Source: Symbiodinium microadriaticum (Eukaryota > Sar > Dinophyceae > Suessiales > Symbiodiniaceae). Taken from it: 64,000 bases of DNA. Of this stretch, positions 23,501-36,200 are shown piece after piece. The notes below the pieces were generated by a model. It did not search any database. It saw only the letters and a list, made by a program, of their open reading frames with translations, and had not been told where the DNA came from. Every line of letters begins with the position of its first letter. The stretch's first letter is position 1. The stretch is taken from positions 107,954 through 171,953 of the forward strand of contig LSRX01001079.1 of assembly GCA_001939145.1 (NCBI GenBank). The letters are read 5' to 3'. The position numbers and the translations under genes are program-made.

Positions 23501-25960
23501 CCATGCCACTGCTACTCAAGGCTTTACCATGCTGGTGTACGGATTGGTCGATTGCTGCTGTGGGGCCCTATGGAATTGCAGCATTTTGCAGCACAATTGA
23601 ATCGATGCTTTGCTTTTTGCTTGCGACAGGATTCCGGGAACGACGGCAGTGGTGATCGGCTGGGGCACTCAGCCTTTAATGCCACCACTCCCCATGGATC
23701 CCCGCATCACCCACATACCCACATTGCCCCTGGGATTACGGATTAAACGATTAAACATTATCCCGTTGCCGACCATGCGCAGTGCTAACATGGTTGCATC
23801 TTCCTGGTGGCGATAGGGGAAGCCCGCCAATTCGCTCTACCGGTTCGAAATGTCGGTTGGGTCTTGCATGGCCTTGCGAACTGCCGAAATCATGTTGTTC
23901 GGCGGGCGCGGTGCTCTTGCCAAGGGTGGGTTGGCCGCGAGATCGTCGCCAACATGATTCTCGGCTTATTGTAGTAGGTTGCATGCTGTCAACCACCTTC
24001 ATCGACATATATACTCTTCGAGAAGATTTAGACAAACGCCTATGCTATGCACAATCTGCTACATGCGGACGCCGAGGATCAGTGGCGTTGTGCTACACTT
24101 GACACAGCCTTTTGCACAAGGTTGCGCAACTGATTCGTGCTTCTGAAAGTGTCATTGTGCATGCCCATATTTTCTTGCATGCATCCGCATACATCCTTGT
24201 TGCCCCAAGAATAGCGAGCGGTTTTCCTGAATTGTGCAGGCGATTGGGTGTGTTTGGATGGTACATCCATCGAGCCCTTGGCATGAGTTGGTTGGAGTGC
24301 CTCATGTTTCCGAAGGGCTCGGCCATGCTATCGATGGAATCGCCTGTGGCAGGACGGATGGGTCCAAGATGTGGGAAGTTTCTACACAAAGGTCCAGCCA
24401 CTCGCAAAAGACAGTTGTTGTTTGCGTGACTGAAGGCTTGGACGCGTGCCAGGTGGTTCAGTGGGACAAGCGTCCCATCTATGTGCCAAATTATAAGCTG
24501 ATGCCCCTTGCCTCGATAACAGATGCTCGTCCCTGCCTGTCGAAGCTGTTACTTTTTGTTTCCAGCCAAGGTCCATGAATGTGCAGAACAACTCCCGAAT
24601 GACACATCGCCGAATCAAGTACGACCTAAACCTCAGGCCAGGTTTGATGACCGAGAGTCGAAACAGGCCAGGCCATGCACATGCACACCACCGTCTTGGG
24701 ACAGACTCCGTGACATCCCGAACATCCCCCAGATCGTTCGCGACATGCAGGAGCTGCCGCAGTGCCACTGTCCGTTTTCGCTGCTGGCTTGTGCTATCCT
24801 GTCAGGAGATGATCAATGAGCACGAAGACATTGACAATATCCAGCACGGGACTTGCTAAGGCGGTTCAGCATGAGGCACAAAGACGTGAACATGCAGAGG
24901 CATCGCTTAGTACGTTGGCGGGGATTGGGCGAGTACTCTGCCAGGGCCTCTCTGAAACTGAGCTGAAGGCTAGTGCCACCACGTAAGATCCAAACTTGCC
25001 AGGCGACCATCTGGCTTTCTTGCTACACGAAGCCCAGCATCGAGGCAACATGCCGGAAGTTTGGATCTGCTAGTGCAGCAGCTTTGGCATGGCAGGGCAT
25101 TCGACTGGCGTCTTACACTGCTATCCAGCAGTCCGTGCCGTCCCCGCTGAGACAGTCAGGGTGAGCTTTAACATCACTCCTGATCGATGGCACTGCATCT
25201 TAACCCATGCTGGGCACTGCGCTGGCACTCCAGGTTCTTGAGCGGTGTTCACAGATTGTCTACAAGTTGCAGACTCGGAGATTCTTCGCATAAACGGCTG
25301 CCTCCATTGTTCTTCTCCTTCTGCGAGGCATGATGCTGCTTTTGCCTCCATAACAGATCGCAGCTTGACTGCATTTGTGGAACCACACTACGTCTTGCAC
25401 CAGTCGTATGCTAGGCAATCCCCAAGCTGCAGGCCAGGCACATGTGCGCTTGTACAGATTGAGAAGGAAGCAACCAGGAAGCACATCGATGCAGGCAGCA
25501 GGGCGGTGCCCTTTGGTCAGATATTCTCCGACAGCGCCTTATTTCCGAGTCATTAAAGCCGCTGGAGTTGAGTGAGTCGAGTCTGCTGCGTAGAGATTCT
25601 CAGCTCGAGGAGCCTTTCAGCAGTGCTCGTGAATCGCAGCTCGAGTCCCGCGAGGAGGCCGCCAGAATGCACCCTTTTGGGTGTAGGCTGTTTGGCATAG
25701 TTGAGGTATACATTCAATGTGTGTTGAAGCCTCACAGGCCCCACATAAGGCAAAATCCCAACATGTTGCCACAGCTTGTAGGTCTGGCTACCAGAAAATC
25801 CACCACCCGTGTTGCTGAAGATATCGCCGCATGCCGCCTGTGACGTGGGACAGGTTTTGCGGCAGCGGGAGAAAGACATCAAGCAGAGTTGCCCTGAGTT
25901 CGTTGGTGCTTTCTTTCCGGGCCAAGCTAAGCCAGATTGGTTAGACGGTTTTTGGAATTG
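17511..25960. other. Unassigned region with weak exon candidates
   Basis: No family was recognised. At about 19,715-19,790 a frame contains a possible membrane helix (FWTGIAVCAALATGFAIAL). At about 22,579-22,760 a frame contains SWTAVAWSCAQI, which resembles one core of the OPR-type repeats found at 38-42 kb, but it is isolated. Short C and G homopolymers occur near 19,508. The rest shows nothing I can support. Confidence 0.25.
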
Positions 25961-25972
25961 TAGAGACCTCAC

Positions 25973-27205
25973 GTGTTGACGATAAGGCGCGAGAGAGAGC
26001 TGAGTCAGCAACAGGAGGCCTCTGCGATGCTGTCACAAAGATGTTTGAGATCGTTTCGAGTTTCGAGTTGGCTGCAGGAACAGGCCAAAGCCGCCAAAGA
26101 TATTCAGTATGCAAAGGAGAAGCAGAAGCAGTTGCTGGATCAGGCACGCAGGGCGATGCAGGGTGTGCTGCGTGCAGTAGAAAGACTGGAAAGCGGACAT
26201 GACTTGCAGGTAATCCAGAAAAGCATGGATGTGCGAACTGGCCAGGCCAGACGTTTCCAGTTGCAAGCAGTCCACACACTGGCGTCGCGAGGGTCCACAG
26301 CATGTGTCACACAGGCTCTTCCGGAAGATGTTGATCCGATGGCCCATGCCTTGCGTGGTGCAGGAGCTGACCCAACCCACATAAAGCTCGTGGTCAGGTC
26401 TATGGGGTCGCGGCACAGTGGGACAAGGCCGCTGAAGAGGAGATGCTGCTTGCTCAGATTACATGCGCTCGGGCATCATATGACATGGCAGGAACATTTT
26501 TTGTGGCACCCTCTAGGCTGAGACTAGCAGCTGTGCATGCGTTTGGGTAGAACAGGCTTGACCATTCGCCTGGCGACCACGACCGAGACGTGCCTGCCCA
26601 AGTGAAGTTGCCAACTTACGAGGGCCAGTTCGGTGCCTCCTCTCTGTTTGCATCCCAAGAGGCCGGTGGAGGGTTTTTGGGGAGAGGCCATGGTGGCCCT
26701 TAAACAAAGGCAGAGGTCATGCCTACGACTAGGACCTAGGACTTGCGAAGACAACTGAAGGTGCCGTGTGTTGCAATTTAAGCTTGAGACCCAGACAGGT
26801 CGTCGAAAGCAAGCACAAGGAACTAGCTGACGCAGAGGCAGAACTGCTAGACTTCGGCAGCTGTAGAAATCAGAAGCCGTGCCGATATGAATGGTGCTGG
26901 GCAATGCTTGACACGCGATGCAGGTGCAACACGACGGCATGGAGGTCACATCCCGAGTGAAAGCCGAGCGACAAGCATGCTTTCCGTGTTCAAAGATCTG
27001 CAAGGCAGAAGGTGAGCATCGCACGCTCGCAGATGCGTTGGAGGCAGCAGAGGCGCGGAATCACGATAACACAGTCTCGGAGCTCGAGCATTGGGCGTTG
27101 CAGAAGTCTCAGGCTCTTGAATTTAGAAGATTAATTAGGAGTTTCCTCCGCAGCCTGGCACATCCCAGTCTTTGTGACCACTGCCGCCTTACCGATATGC
27201 CTTGA
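25973..27205 (+). CDS. Candidate coiled-coil protein gene, exons only
   Basis: The frame at 25,973-26,521 (182 codons) contains a long helical, Q/K/E/A-rich stretch: QEQAKAAKDIQYAKEKQKQ followed by LLDQARRAMQGVLRAVERLE. From about 26,415 a different frame continues AAEEEMLLAQITCARASYD, suggesting an intron or shift. Further pieces are RQVVESKHKELADAEAELLD (26,766-26,960) and TLADALEAAEARNHDNTVSE with LEHWALQKSQALEFRRL (26,918-27,205). All are on the plus strand and all have heptad-like spacing, so one coiled-coil gene split by introns is plausible. Function is unknown. Confidence 0.45.
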
Positions 27206-28899
27206 GGTCTTGAGGATCACCGAAACATTCACGAATCGCAGTGGCCATGTTTTGTGAAGAGCCGCTGATGTGCTAGACATTGCCTTCATTATATTTCAGA
27301 GCAGCAACCGGTTCAGCTCACTTCACCGAGCGACGTGGGCGAATCCTCATACTTGGAACGTCAGTCGAGCGGTCAAAGTCTTACTCTGAAGACTGGCTCC
27401 GACAACTATGTGGTTCATGTGGGAGTCCAGTCACGATGCCTGAAGTAAGTACATCTGAGTGCATTGGATACCTGGCGCGACGAGAGAACAGCTTAATTAA
27501 ATGCTCCTGCTCAACTCCCAAGCCCACATGTCGTTCTCGAGCAGCAAGTTCCCAACATGTCAAGTACCAGCTGTGACGGGGACAGAACATGTGGTCATGT
27601 CATGGCGCGGGCCCTAAGTAGTTCGTGTGCGGACGGACACAGCATGACCGGGCGGCACGCGTCGACAAAGCATCACGAAACACCATATAGAATGCTTGAA
27701 TTCCAACGGTATGAAACCATGAGGCATTGTTGCAAGTTTGAGCGCTTGAAAGGCACTGCGTTTTTTGACATCTGAAATTCCTTGGTGGTGGCGCGCGCTT
27801 CACATCACCAGGCCGCCTGTAACACATTGACGTGATCATGTTGCCTGCAGACTAACTACGGATGCAAACCAGAACGGACCGTTCCGAGTTTTTGCGCTCC
27901 GGGCACGCATCAGCAGAGACACACCATGCCCAGCTCTAGCTGTCTCGAGCTTGAGGTGGAACTCCGAGCTGTGGAGGTTCCGGATGTCGGGCAGATGTTA
28001 TTTGCAGAACCCAGGGTTTTTAAGGGTGGGCATTGCCTCGAAGGAGGCGACACAACAGAAGGACGAGCAGCAAGAAGAAGGTTGGGCACGCACTTATGTG
28101 CATTGCTCACATGTCGCTGTCAGAGATTCAGAGATTCGGGCGACCGGAACAAGCCTCGGGATCGACACAGAATGATGCGGATGTATCAATGATCGCATCT
28201 GCGGTTTGCCCGCAGGAGCCGCGGACCATGCCTCGGCCTCAGCTGTCCAGAGGCATGAAAACTGAAAGGATAAGCAAAGCAACAGCACTCGACCTTAGAG
28301 CGAGCCGATTGGAAGCGAAGGGGGTTGCAAGAGGCGTGCAGAAAGAAAGCAAGAGAGAATGAGGGATTGCACCTTCTCTGGTTGGATTCTGCCCGTCATC
28401 CCGCTTTGCTCGAGGCATCCACCAATGCAGCGCACTTTGCCGGAAAGTCCTTGCAATGCCCTGTTTAACGGTCTCGCACGAGACCGAACAGGTCGCAGAA
28501 GTGGAGCCTCTGCCGGAGCAGCACCTTGGGGAAGGGACGCGACAGAGGCAAGGACATCAATGAGGGCATCCACATTGGACCAAGAACAGAGGGGAGGGCG
28601 GCGCGAAAGCGACTTTGCTGTCGAGCTGTGCATGATTTGCCTGAGTAGCAAAAGAGACTAGCGACTAGACTGAGAGCCCAATCCACAAGCAGACTTATAC
28701 AGTTTTTTGAGCTATTATATGAAGCTCTTTGACACACTGATAACAGGCGACCTTTGCTTTGCCGCGTAAGAAAACAGTGTAAATCCCAGCGCTTTTTTGT
28801 GGGAATGTGTATTCAACCCATGGTGACAACTCGGCAAAACGAGGGGCGAAGTGCCCTGTGTTGTCGTCGCTGCGCATTCCCACGATATCCCCCAGATTA
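27206..28899. other. Unassigned region
   Basis: Short open frames at 27,926-28,362 are K/R/E-rich and overlap in three frames. No motif decides between them. I see no repeat or RNA gene. Confidence 0.25.
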
Positions 28900-28904
28900 T
28901 CTAT

Positions 28905-29185
28905 CGAACCCTGGACGGTGTATCCCTAAAGATCCCACCCGCAGCATATCAGCAGACTCTCCCTGGAGCGCCCCATCCTGGTAGCCGCAGAACGTCGCTG
29001 ATGGCCTCCAGAAAATCCTACTAAGAAACCCTGGAGTGCGCATCCCCGAAGGATCCTGCCATCTCTGGAGTGCCCGGGGCTAAACCCAGATAGAGAGCTA
29101 TTCCAGTTCCCGCAGCCAGGGTATCCCCGCAGAGTTTTACAGGAGGCCTGGAGTGCCCAAGTGCATACTCGGAGTGCCCGCGCCG
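28905..29185. repeat. Degenerate tandem repeat with CCTGGAGTGC core
   Basis: CCCTGGA-G-GTATCCCTAAAGATCC at about 28,910 returns as CCCTGGAGTGCGCATCCCC and AAGGATCC at about 29,030, a spacing of about 120 bases. Further CTGGAGTGCCC cores appear near 29,067, 29,151 and 29,171. The copies are diverged and do not form an open frame. Confidence 0.6.
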
Positions 29186-32100
29186 CTGTTCGAAGTTAGC
29201 TCTTATAGATCATACAAACATTTTGAAGACGTCGCGTGTAATTTCCGATATCCAGTAGAGCACAGCTCTGCGGACGATCGAGGCAGCTAACTCGCAGGTG
29301 GCAGGCTGCTACAGGCTTCCTGCTGACACCCCAACGCCAAGACTCCGAGACGGAGTCCGAGGACATGCCCGCGGCTCCGAAGGTCGGTGCAGCAAGACGG
29401 AGGCGGAGACGACGGGCAGTCCTCCATGACTCTGTCACCTCAAGAGTATAAGCCTTGTTGGCAAGTTCCACCGAGAGTGTCGTCGGATTTTTGATTGAAG
29501 ATCTGTGGGTTGACTGATTTTCCAACATGTCAAGCACAATCTTCGTCAAAGCATTTGCGACCATGCCCTTTGTCCACACGTCTTGGCATTTACTCAGCAG
29601 CGCACTGCTGGCCCTAAGGCTTCAGCTGCCGACGACGAACGTCCTGACCGAAGCCACGAGGCGGTGAAGAGCCTGTTGGGGTAGGATGCTGACAAGACTC
29701 CTTAGACAAAGCAATCATCCACCCGGAACGCACCTGTCCAATTCACGAGAGGATGATGCTGGTTCTCACGATGCAGCCAGGCCCATGAGACGGAAGAAGC
29801 CAAACAGGACCTTGCCGAGGTGCCTGTGCGACTGCAATTTTCCTTAGATGAGACACGATGCCACATGGATGCTTGATGATGTTTGTCAGGCAGAGGCAAT
29901 GCGGATACCTGTCAAAGAGATGGGAGACTGAAGGGTCGAGAACGCTTCGCAGTCTGAACAAACATCAAATGAAAGCATGCCTGGCGGCCTAAAGTACGGC
30001 CCAGAGGCTGCTCCCGCTGCGACTGGCAGTAGAGTCATAATGAGTGGTACAGGTGCCCTTGCTCCTAAGGTGCATTAATTCTGAGGCTCCATTTAAAGAG
30101 CCGCTAGGGATGCCTCTGCATGGAGCTCGTTTCTGCAATCAGACTGGCTCAGTGGGATTTCCCCCCCACCAATCTCTGATGCCTCATGGGGCTGCAATGG
30201 CCTGCACGCGTCTGTGAACTGTCGGACCGAGGCCCAGACTTTAAGACTCTCCGGCTTCGTGATGGCTGGCAGAACTGAATTCAGCCATTTTCCATGCAGC
30301 CTAACGCGCCAGCAGGACGGCACAGGGCGTGGCGCGTGCCTATGTACAGCAGAACCAGCAGTATGCAAGCCCCAAACATTCGACCATACGTCCCGCTGCA
30401 GCTTCATTCGCCTTCAGCCTCCTGACCGTGACTCCGGCAGGAGCGAGCCAGATGGCGAAACTGGAACGAGGGTGGAACCGGCCATGAACCAAAGTGTAAT
30501 TCTGGTGCGAGACTAGCACTAGGAGACGAGGCAGTGCCGTGCAGCTTGCGGCTTGAGGCGGCTATACGCAGCAGTTCTTCGACAGGCGCCAAAGACCTGC
30601 TGTGCCTTCAAGGGCCCTGCATCCCATGTGCAGGTACAAGAACTGTCGGGCCTTCGATCCAAAGCCGAAAGAGGATAAACGCCTGAAAGGGTGGCGAGCT
30701 CGGCTCAATCAGACCGAGGTCTCGAAGCCTGCAGAGTCTTATCGACTTTGTATGCCCAAGCTTTCCGACTTTGCAAGTCATCGCTGCCGAAGGTTTAACG
30801 TCCAAGACAAGAAAGTGTAGCCGTCTATGCCAGGACATGCGAAAAAAAGACAAGGAAAGCCCTCCCAGAACCTGCCGAGCCTTCCTGTGGCAAACCGCTA
30901 TACAATCCAGCCAAATGTCGAATCGCCAAGCACAAAACGCGGCTGGAAGTTCTATGAGGCGTTTCGCACAGCTCCGGGGATTTGACATGGGACTAGACAG
31001 CAGTTTGTCAACTTGCTGTAACTTCTCAGTTGAGTGTGCCAACTGCACGAGACATGTCGAATGCGTCTCAGGTCTGTGGGTCCTGGCCCGGGCATGGAGT
31101 ACATGGCACGCTGGACCGGCCTGGGCCTTCTACGAGTTTACGACTCCCCTTCTGTTCCCCCTTTCTTCCCCATTTTGTCGGGTGCGTTGGGCTTTGGGAT
31201 CGTCTGAAACTTGGGGAAGCTGCTCCTCTGCGCGACACTCGAGGCTCCAAGAACTCCTTCAACTGAGCAAAGCCATGGCAGACGCGTGATTGGGGGCGAG
31301 CCACTAGAGTTACCAGAGCCCATGGCATCATTGAAAAAGTATAGTGAACTTGGAAAGAACCCAAGGTCCATTTCGAGAAGTGCAAAGGGGTTCTCTTCGT
31401 GCCTCTCTGTGAAGCACTCGCCAATCTCTCCTCCAAGATGGATAGATGGAGTCCTGAGTCTGCCTTCATTCCGTTCCTGCTAAGTCGCCCGAGACAGACA
31501 GTAAAAGGTGCTTTGAAGTCTGGTTGAGTGTTGAGTTTCGCAATGCTTGAGAATCAGAATTGCGCAGAGTGTGTGGACCAGCCCTGTCTACTTGTCGCAC
31601 GCTGGCTTTTGATGTGACACCTCGACTATTGGTTCTGATGGTCGGTCTCCGAACATTGCAGAGCACACCGTGGCCCAGTTTGGTGAGCAAATGCAGACTC
31701 TGTTGGACAGGTCTGAACTTCGCCAAAGCTTCGAATGCTGGTGCTTGGAAGTTTTCTGCCCGAATAACTTTGGGCGATGTTGCTTTTTGTGATGTTGGCT
31801 CGTTGCTAGCTTTAGCTTTAACAACGCATGTGATCCTCTAACCCCTGCTACCGGAAACGAGACAAGCTGTTAAGCCCATGCAGAGCGAAGGATAAAACGC
31901 AGAAGCTGATCCACATCCTGGAAGCCCTAAACAAAGACCATGTCGTCAGCTTGGAGCTTTGAAAGCTGTAGAAGCCAAGAAGCGACTTGACCGATGAATT
32001 CCTTTGTGCCAAGAAGCGGCGGCCGAAGGTGCCCGTGTACCGCCGTACGCATCTTCTGAGCATCCACAACAGCAAAGGCAAATAGGCCTAGGCCCAGAAT

Positions 32101-33225
32101 CCACGAGCCGTCCTCGCTATGGAGAAGCTCAGCAGCACTCAGCGCGTCGTGCATGGCTTTCCGCGCAATCAAGCTTGACTAAGCCTTCCCTCCTCAAGCA
32201 CTCGAGATGTAAGGATTGTCGCCAAGTCCATCGCTTCGCCAGCAACAGCTCGTGTGCTGTTGACAGGGCTGGGGCTCCTAAGAAAATGGCTTTCGCTTCC
32301 TGTTTGGGAGGGACGCTTTGCCCAGGTTGAAGCTGTGCTGGCGGGTCCTGGCTCCAGAGGTACTATCGAGCTTAGTTCTCCCTTGGAGAACTGCGATTCT
32401 CTTGCTTCACAGGTGTTTCTGCGACAGCTGGCGGCACTAGCTGTACTGATCATTGCACGACACTCGTCGGATTCCCAGCCGGGAAGTTGTCGATGTGCCG
32501 TTCGCCTGCGCCGTCGCAATAAAGCTTAGCCAGGGAGGGAACGGTGTGCTAGGTGCCAAGAGTCTTACTTCGCCAAGCATGGTTTCGTAGCTCCCGCCAA
32601 GCATCAGGGTGCAAACTGTTTATTTGCCCCAGCTGTACACCACAAACCAGTGACCCAGGAACCAGGTTGCCCAAGGCTCTGCCTTTTGTTCGTCCACCAG
32701 TCCCCTGAGCACATCCAAGCCCACACCGTCTGCAGACACTCCCACCCCAATTGGCCCAAGTCCAGCAAGCTCACCTTTTGGCATCTTTTCACCAAAGCCG
32801 ATCTGCCCAGCACCTCTGTCACGTGCTGTGTATGCAAGGCGAGTTTGAAATATCTTACATGGGTTGGTCTCGGAGCGCCTGCCGATCTAAGTTTGTGTTT
32901 CAGGTGCTGTGGAAGATCCATATGCTTCATGTAAGAAGTTCCGAGGAAGCTGCTGTTCAAGATTCCACCAGGCTATGGCGAACACGCAGATGGCTTCGGG
33001 CTCTTTCTGCCAAGATTGCTCTTCCGAACAGTCGAAAGGCCATGCCACCTTGACAACCTGTTTCAGTCGCTGCAGCTCCACCAAAACGTCTTGGAAGGTC
33101 TACAAGGAAGAGCTGAAGCAAGCCAGGAGGCTGGCCTCCTCTCGTCTGCGGCATCAAATTGCAAACACTAGTGAACTAGTGGCTAGCTTTGCAGGGGAAA
33201 GGGATAATTCGCTACACTATAGGTT
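29186..33225. other. Unassigned region upstream of the lipase gene
   Basis: Exon-like pieces without a known family include 30,640-30,700 (KNCRAFDPKPKEDKRLKGW), about 31,380-31,490 (KCKGVLFVPLCEALANLSSK) and about 33,100-33,170 (KVYKEELKQARRLASSRLR). The last lies where the start of DUF3336 would be expected and may be a 5' exon of the lipase gene. A Cys-x2-Cys pair occurs near 32,830. Nothing else could be supported. Confidence 0.3.
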
Positions 33226-36200
33226 GTGCAGAACAGATGAGGAAGTGTGCAGACTACAAGACCTTCCAAAGCTTGGGGGAGAAACTGGACAAAGCAGAAG
33301 GAAAGGACAAATGGAAGCGCCTTCGCCTCGGATCACACTCACATGAATTGCCAGAACCGCTGGACAACGCAGGTGAGGACAATTCCCCACTCTTCGATTC
33401 GCAGCACCTGCGTGGCTCTGGTTAGCTAATGTAGACGGACGCAGATGCAAGCGGGCAACACAACCAAGGAGAGCGAACGAAAAGGTACCGAGAAATGATG
33501 GCCATGAGCCTAGTTCGGAACTGATCAAGCGTCTCTCGGACCGCTTGACACCCCAGGCACGAGGCGACGTGGATGCTTGCATGTATGACCCTCGTCAGCA
33601 TCAGGCCTCGAACATGTGTAGCCGTCGCCAGATATTTGAAGGTCAAAAAGATGTTGGGGCTCCATGGCACTAGGTCACTAGATACAATACTATTTTTCGT
33701 TTCGCCGAGGTCTTTGCCTTTGCATGTAAAGCAGTGGCAAAGAATCACACCTCAGTCCTAGCCCGATCATATCGAGGCTTTACGCGGAGAGCTTCTGAGG
33801 AAGCACTTCGGAATTTGCAATCCAGCACTCTTCCAGGCAAGACTGCCTGACCTGCACCTCAGTACCTACCCTGCCACCATCGGCACCGACGAGGTGTGCA
33901 ACACCGGCACGAAAGTCGTCATAGAGGAGTACGTGGCAACGGTGTGTGAGGTCGGCAGCCCAACTGAGCATCTCATAATTGACTGGACCTGACTCGCGAC
34001 CAGTGCTTGCAGGCCATGGCATGGGTTGGATTTTCCTACAACTCCCCATCAACACGAACAGATCTGCAGACCAAGAAGGCTGGTTTGCAGACGGTGGTGC
34101 CCCAATGGCTCGGTAAGCCGCGAAGGATGCGATTCACGAGCGCTTGGCCTTCTTCAACGAGAGCAAAGCCTAGCAAAGTGTCGTTAGCGATCGTTAGTGT
34201 ATTGACTTTTTTGTGTACTCATGCGCAATCAGGACCAAGCATGGCTTCGGTCGCAGTGCCCTTCTGCTCTCCGGCGGTGCATCGGTGGAAGCCTCAGTCT
34301 CACATTGTCGTGAGTGGACTCATGTGATAAGCTTGACGTTGGCAAGCAGGAATCAGGCAATTGGTTCGTTTGTTTGTTGATTCGATGCCGTGGTTCTTGC
34401 GCCTCATGGGACAGCTTCCCGTCACCCCACAGCCGTGGCCCAGTTCAAGTAGTTGCCTGGGACCCATGCAGCCTTGGCAGGTGGGCATGTACCATTTCGG
34501 AGTTGTGAAGGCGGGTCTCTCATACCTTAAGGTTGTGGCGAAGCCTGCAGCAACTGCACAACAAGTCAACAAGGGGCATTGCACTCTTTCGATAGCTGTG
34601 CCGACATTTCCGTGGCTCGATTCCCTTCTGACCTGTGGATCTCATGAAATGTCAGGTCCCCCACCCCTACACAACTGGGCCGTTGCTTTGCATTTGTTAC
34701 GAGGCACTTTGCTTGTGGGCACTTGGCCTTCAGATCTGCCGACATCCTTTTGTGCTGATTGTGTTTGCCTGGGAGCTCTGTAATCAAAAAAGGTCGTCAG
34801 CATCAGATCTTTGCGGTTGCTGGTTTTCCGATGCTTGAAATGTTTGGAATGGACCAACTGTGCACCGGAAGGTCGGCCCGCCCTCTGACTTATCTTTGTC
34901 TCTGGGTTGCTTTCCTGTGTTGGATCCATGCGGTCCGGGAGGCGCTGCACCTCAACGGGCTGCTCCCGCGCGTCATGAGTGGGACTTCAGCCGGATCCAT
35001 CGTGTCCGGCCCCGAGTTGTGGAGGCGATTACAAAAAAGGTCCGGGCATGTGGGCCATATGGGTCATGAATGTCGTAGGTTGCCCCTTAGCCGACGCTCT
35101 GCGACCCAAAAGGAGGCAATCTCATTACCAGTCGTGGGGCGAATTGAGTGGATGCTTGACTTCACGGGCCCACGGGTGGTTGTCGTACCCATATCAGATG
35201 CAGCACGATTCTGTGGGGAATTGGGTTGGGCCTGTGTTGCAGGCGAACAGTAGTACACATGGGATGACGCTACCTGTAGCAGCTAGCACTAGCCTCGTCC
35301 GTCTGGTTTTTACTGGAGGGTACGTCGGAATACGGGCCTGGGTTTTTCAGGAGTTCCATCATGTACTAATGAAGTAGCCCCATCTAGTACTATTTTTGGT
35401 GCCTAAGCTCTTTCAGCAATTTATCCCTCATAATATGCGAGGGATGTCACCCATCATTTCCGCCATGGTTCGGGTCATAGTTCCTGAGCGACTTGGTCTT
35501 TCACTTCCATTTCGTGTGAAATTTCGATTTTTGCCTCGTGCACATTTGGGTGTTGCAGATTCCGGTCACTCTCTGAAACAATGCGAAAACTAATGCATTG
35601 TTTGAAAAGCAGAAGCCGTACAAGAGATGACATGGTTGTCAGCAACTTTATCAGCACGTTGCACGATAATCGATGTATTCTGTTCATTATATATATATAT
35701 ATATACACACACACACATCGTTAGTTACATCTTTTTCGTTCCCCCCCCCCACCCCCAAGCCTCCAGGCCCGGAGACCTCCGGCCTCCAGGTCCCGGATGG
35801 CTTGGGCCTCCTCAGCTCCTTTGCAATTGAATTGATGGTAAACTTTTCTTCCGAGAATTCCAATTCCAGAGTTTTTGTCGCGTTCATCCAATCTTTATTT
35901 CGTAAGCTATCTCAATATATATATATATATATATATACACGACAAACAGATATCTCAGAATACCTATGTGTTCGAAAACGGAGGCCCGTATTTCGACGTG
36001 TTCTGTTGTATAACCAAATGCCTAAAGGTGTGGAATGCTTGGCGTGAGGACCGATGCAGTCCCCGTCTTAGAAGTTGTTGCAAGCATGCAACTGCCATTT
36101 GGACCGGGGGTCTGTGGGCTTGCACACTGTCCAGGAACTCATGGAGATGTGGGACGTCACTCCGCAAGATTTGAGAGCGTACGCAGATAGACTGATGGAT

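Noticed and set aside
23836-23850. GGTTCGAAAT resembling a tRNA T-loop / B box
   Set aside because: No matching acceptor stem, D-arm or anticodon arm could be folded around it.
35673-36047. Frame starting in a TA microsatellite (YIYIYI-type peptide)
   Set aside because: Tyr-Ile repeats are translated TA repeats; the rest overlaps the lipase intron and has no motif.
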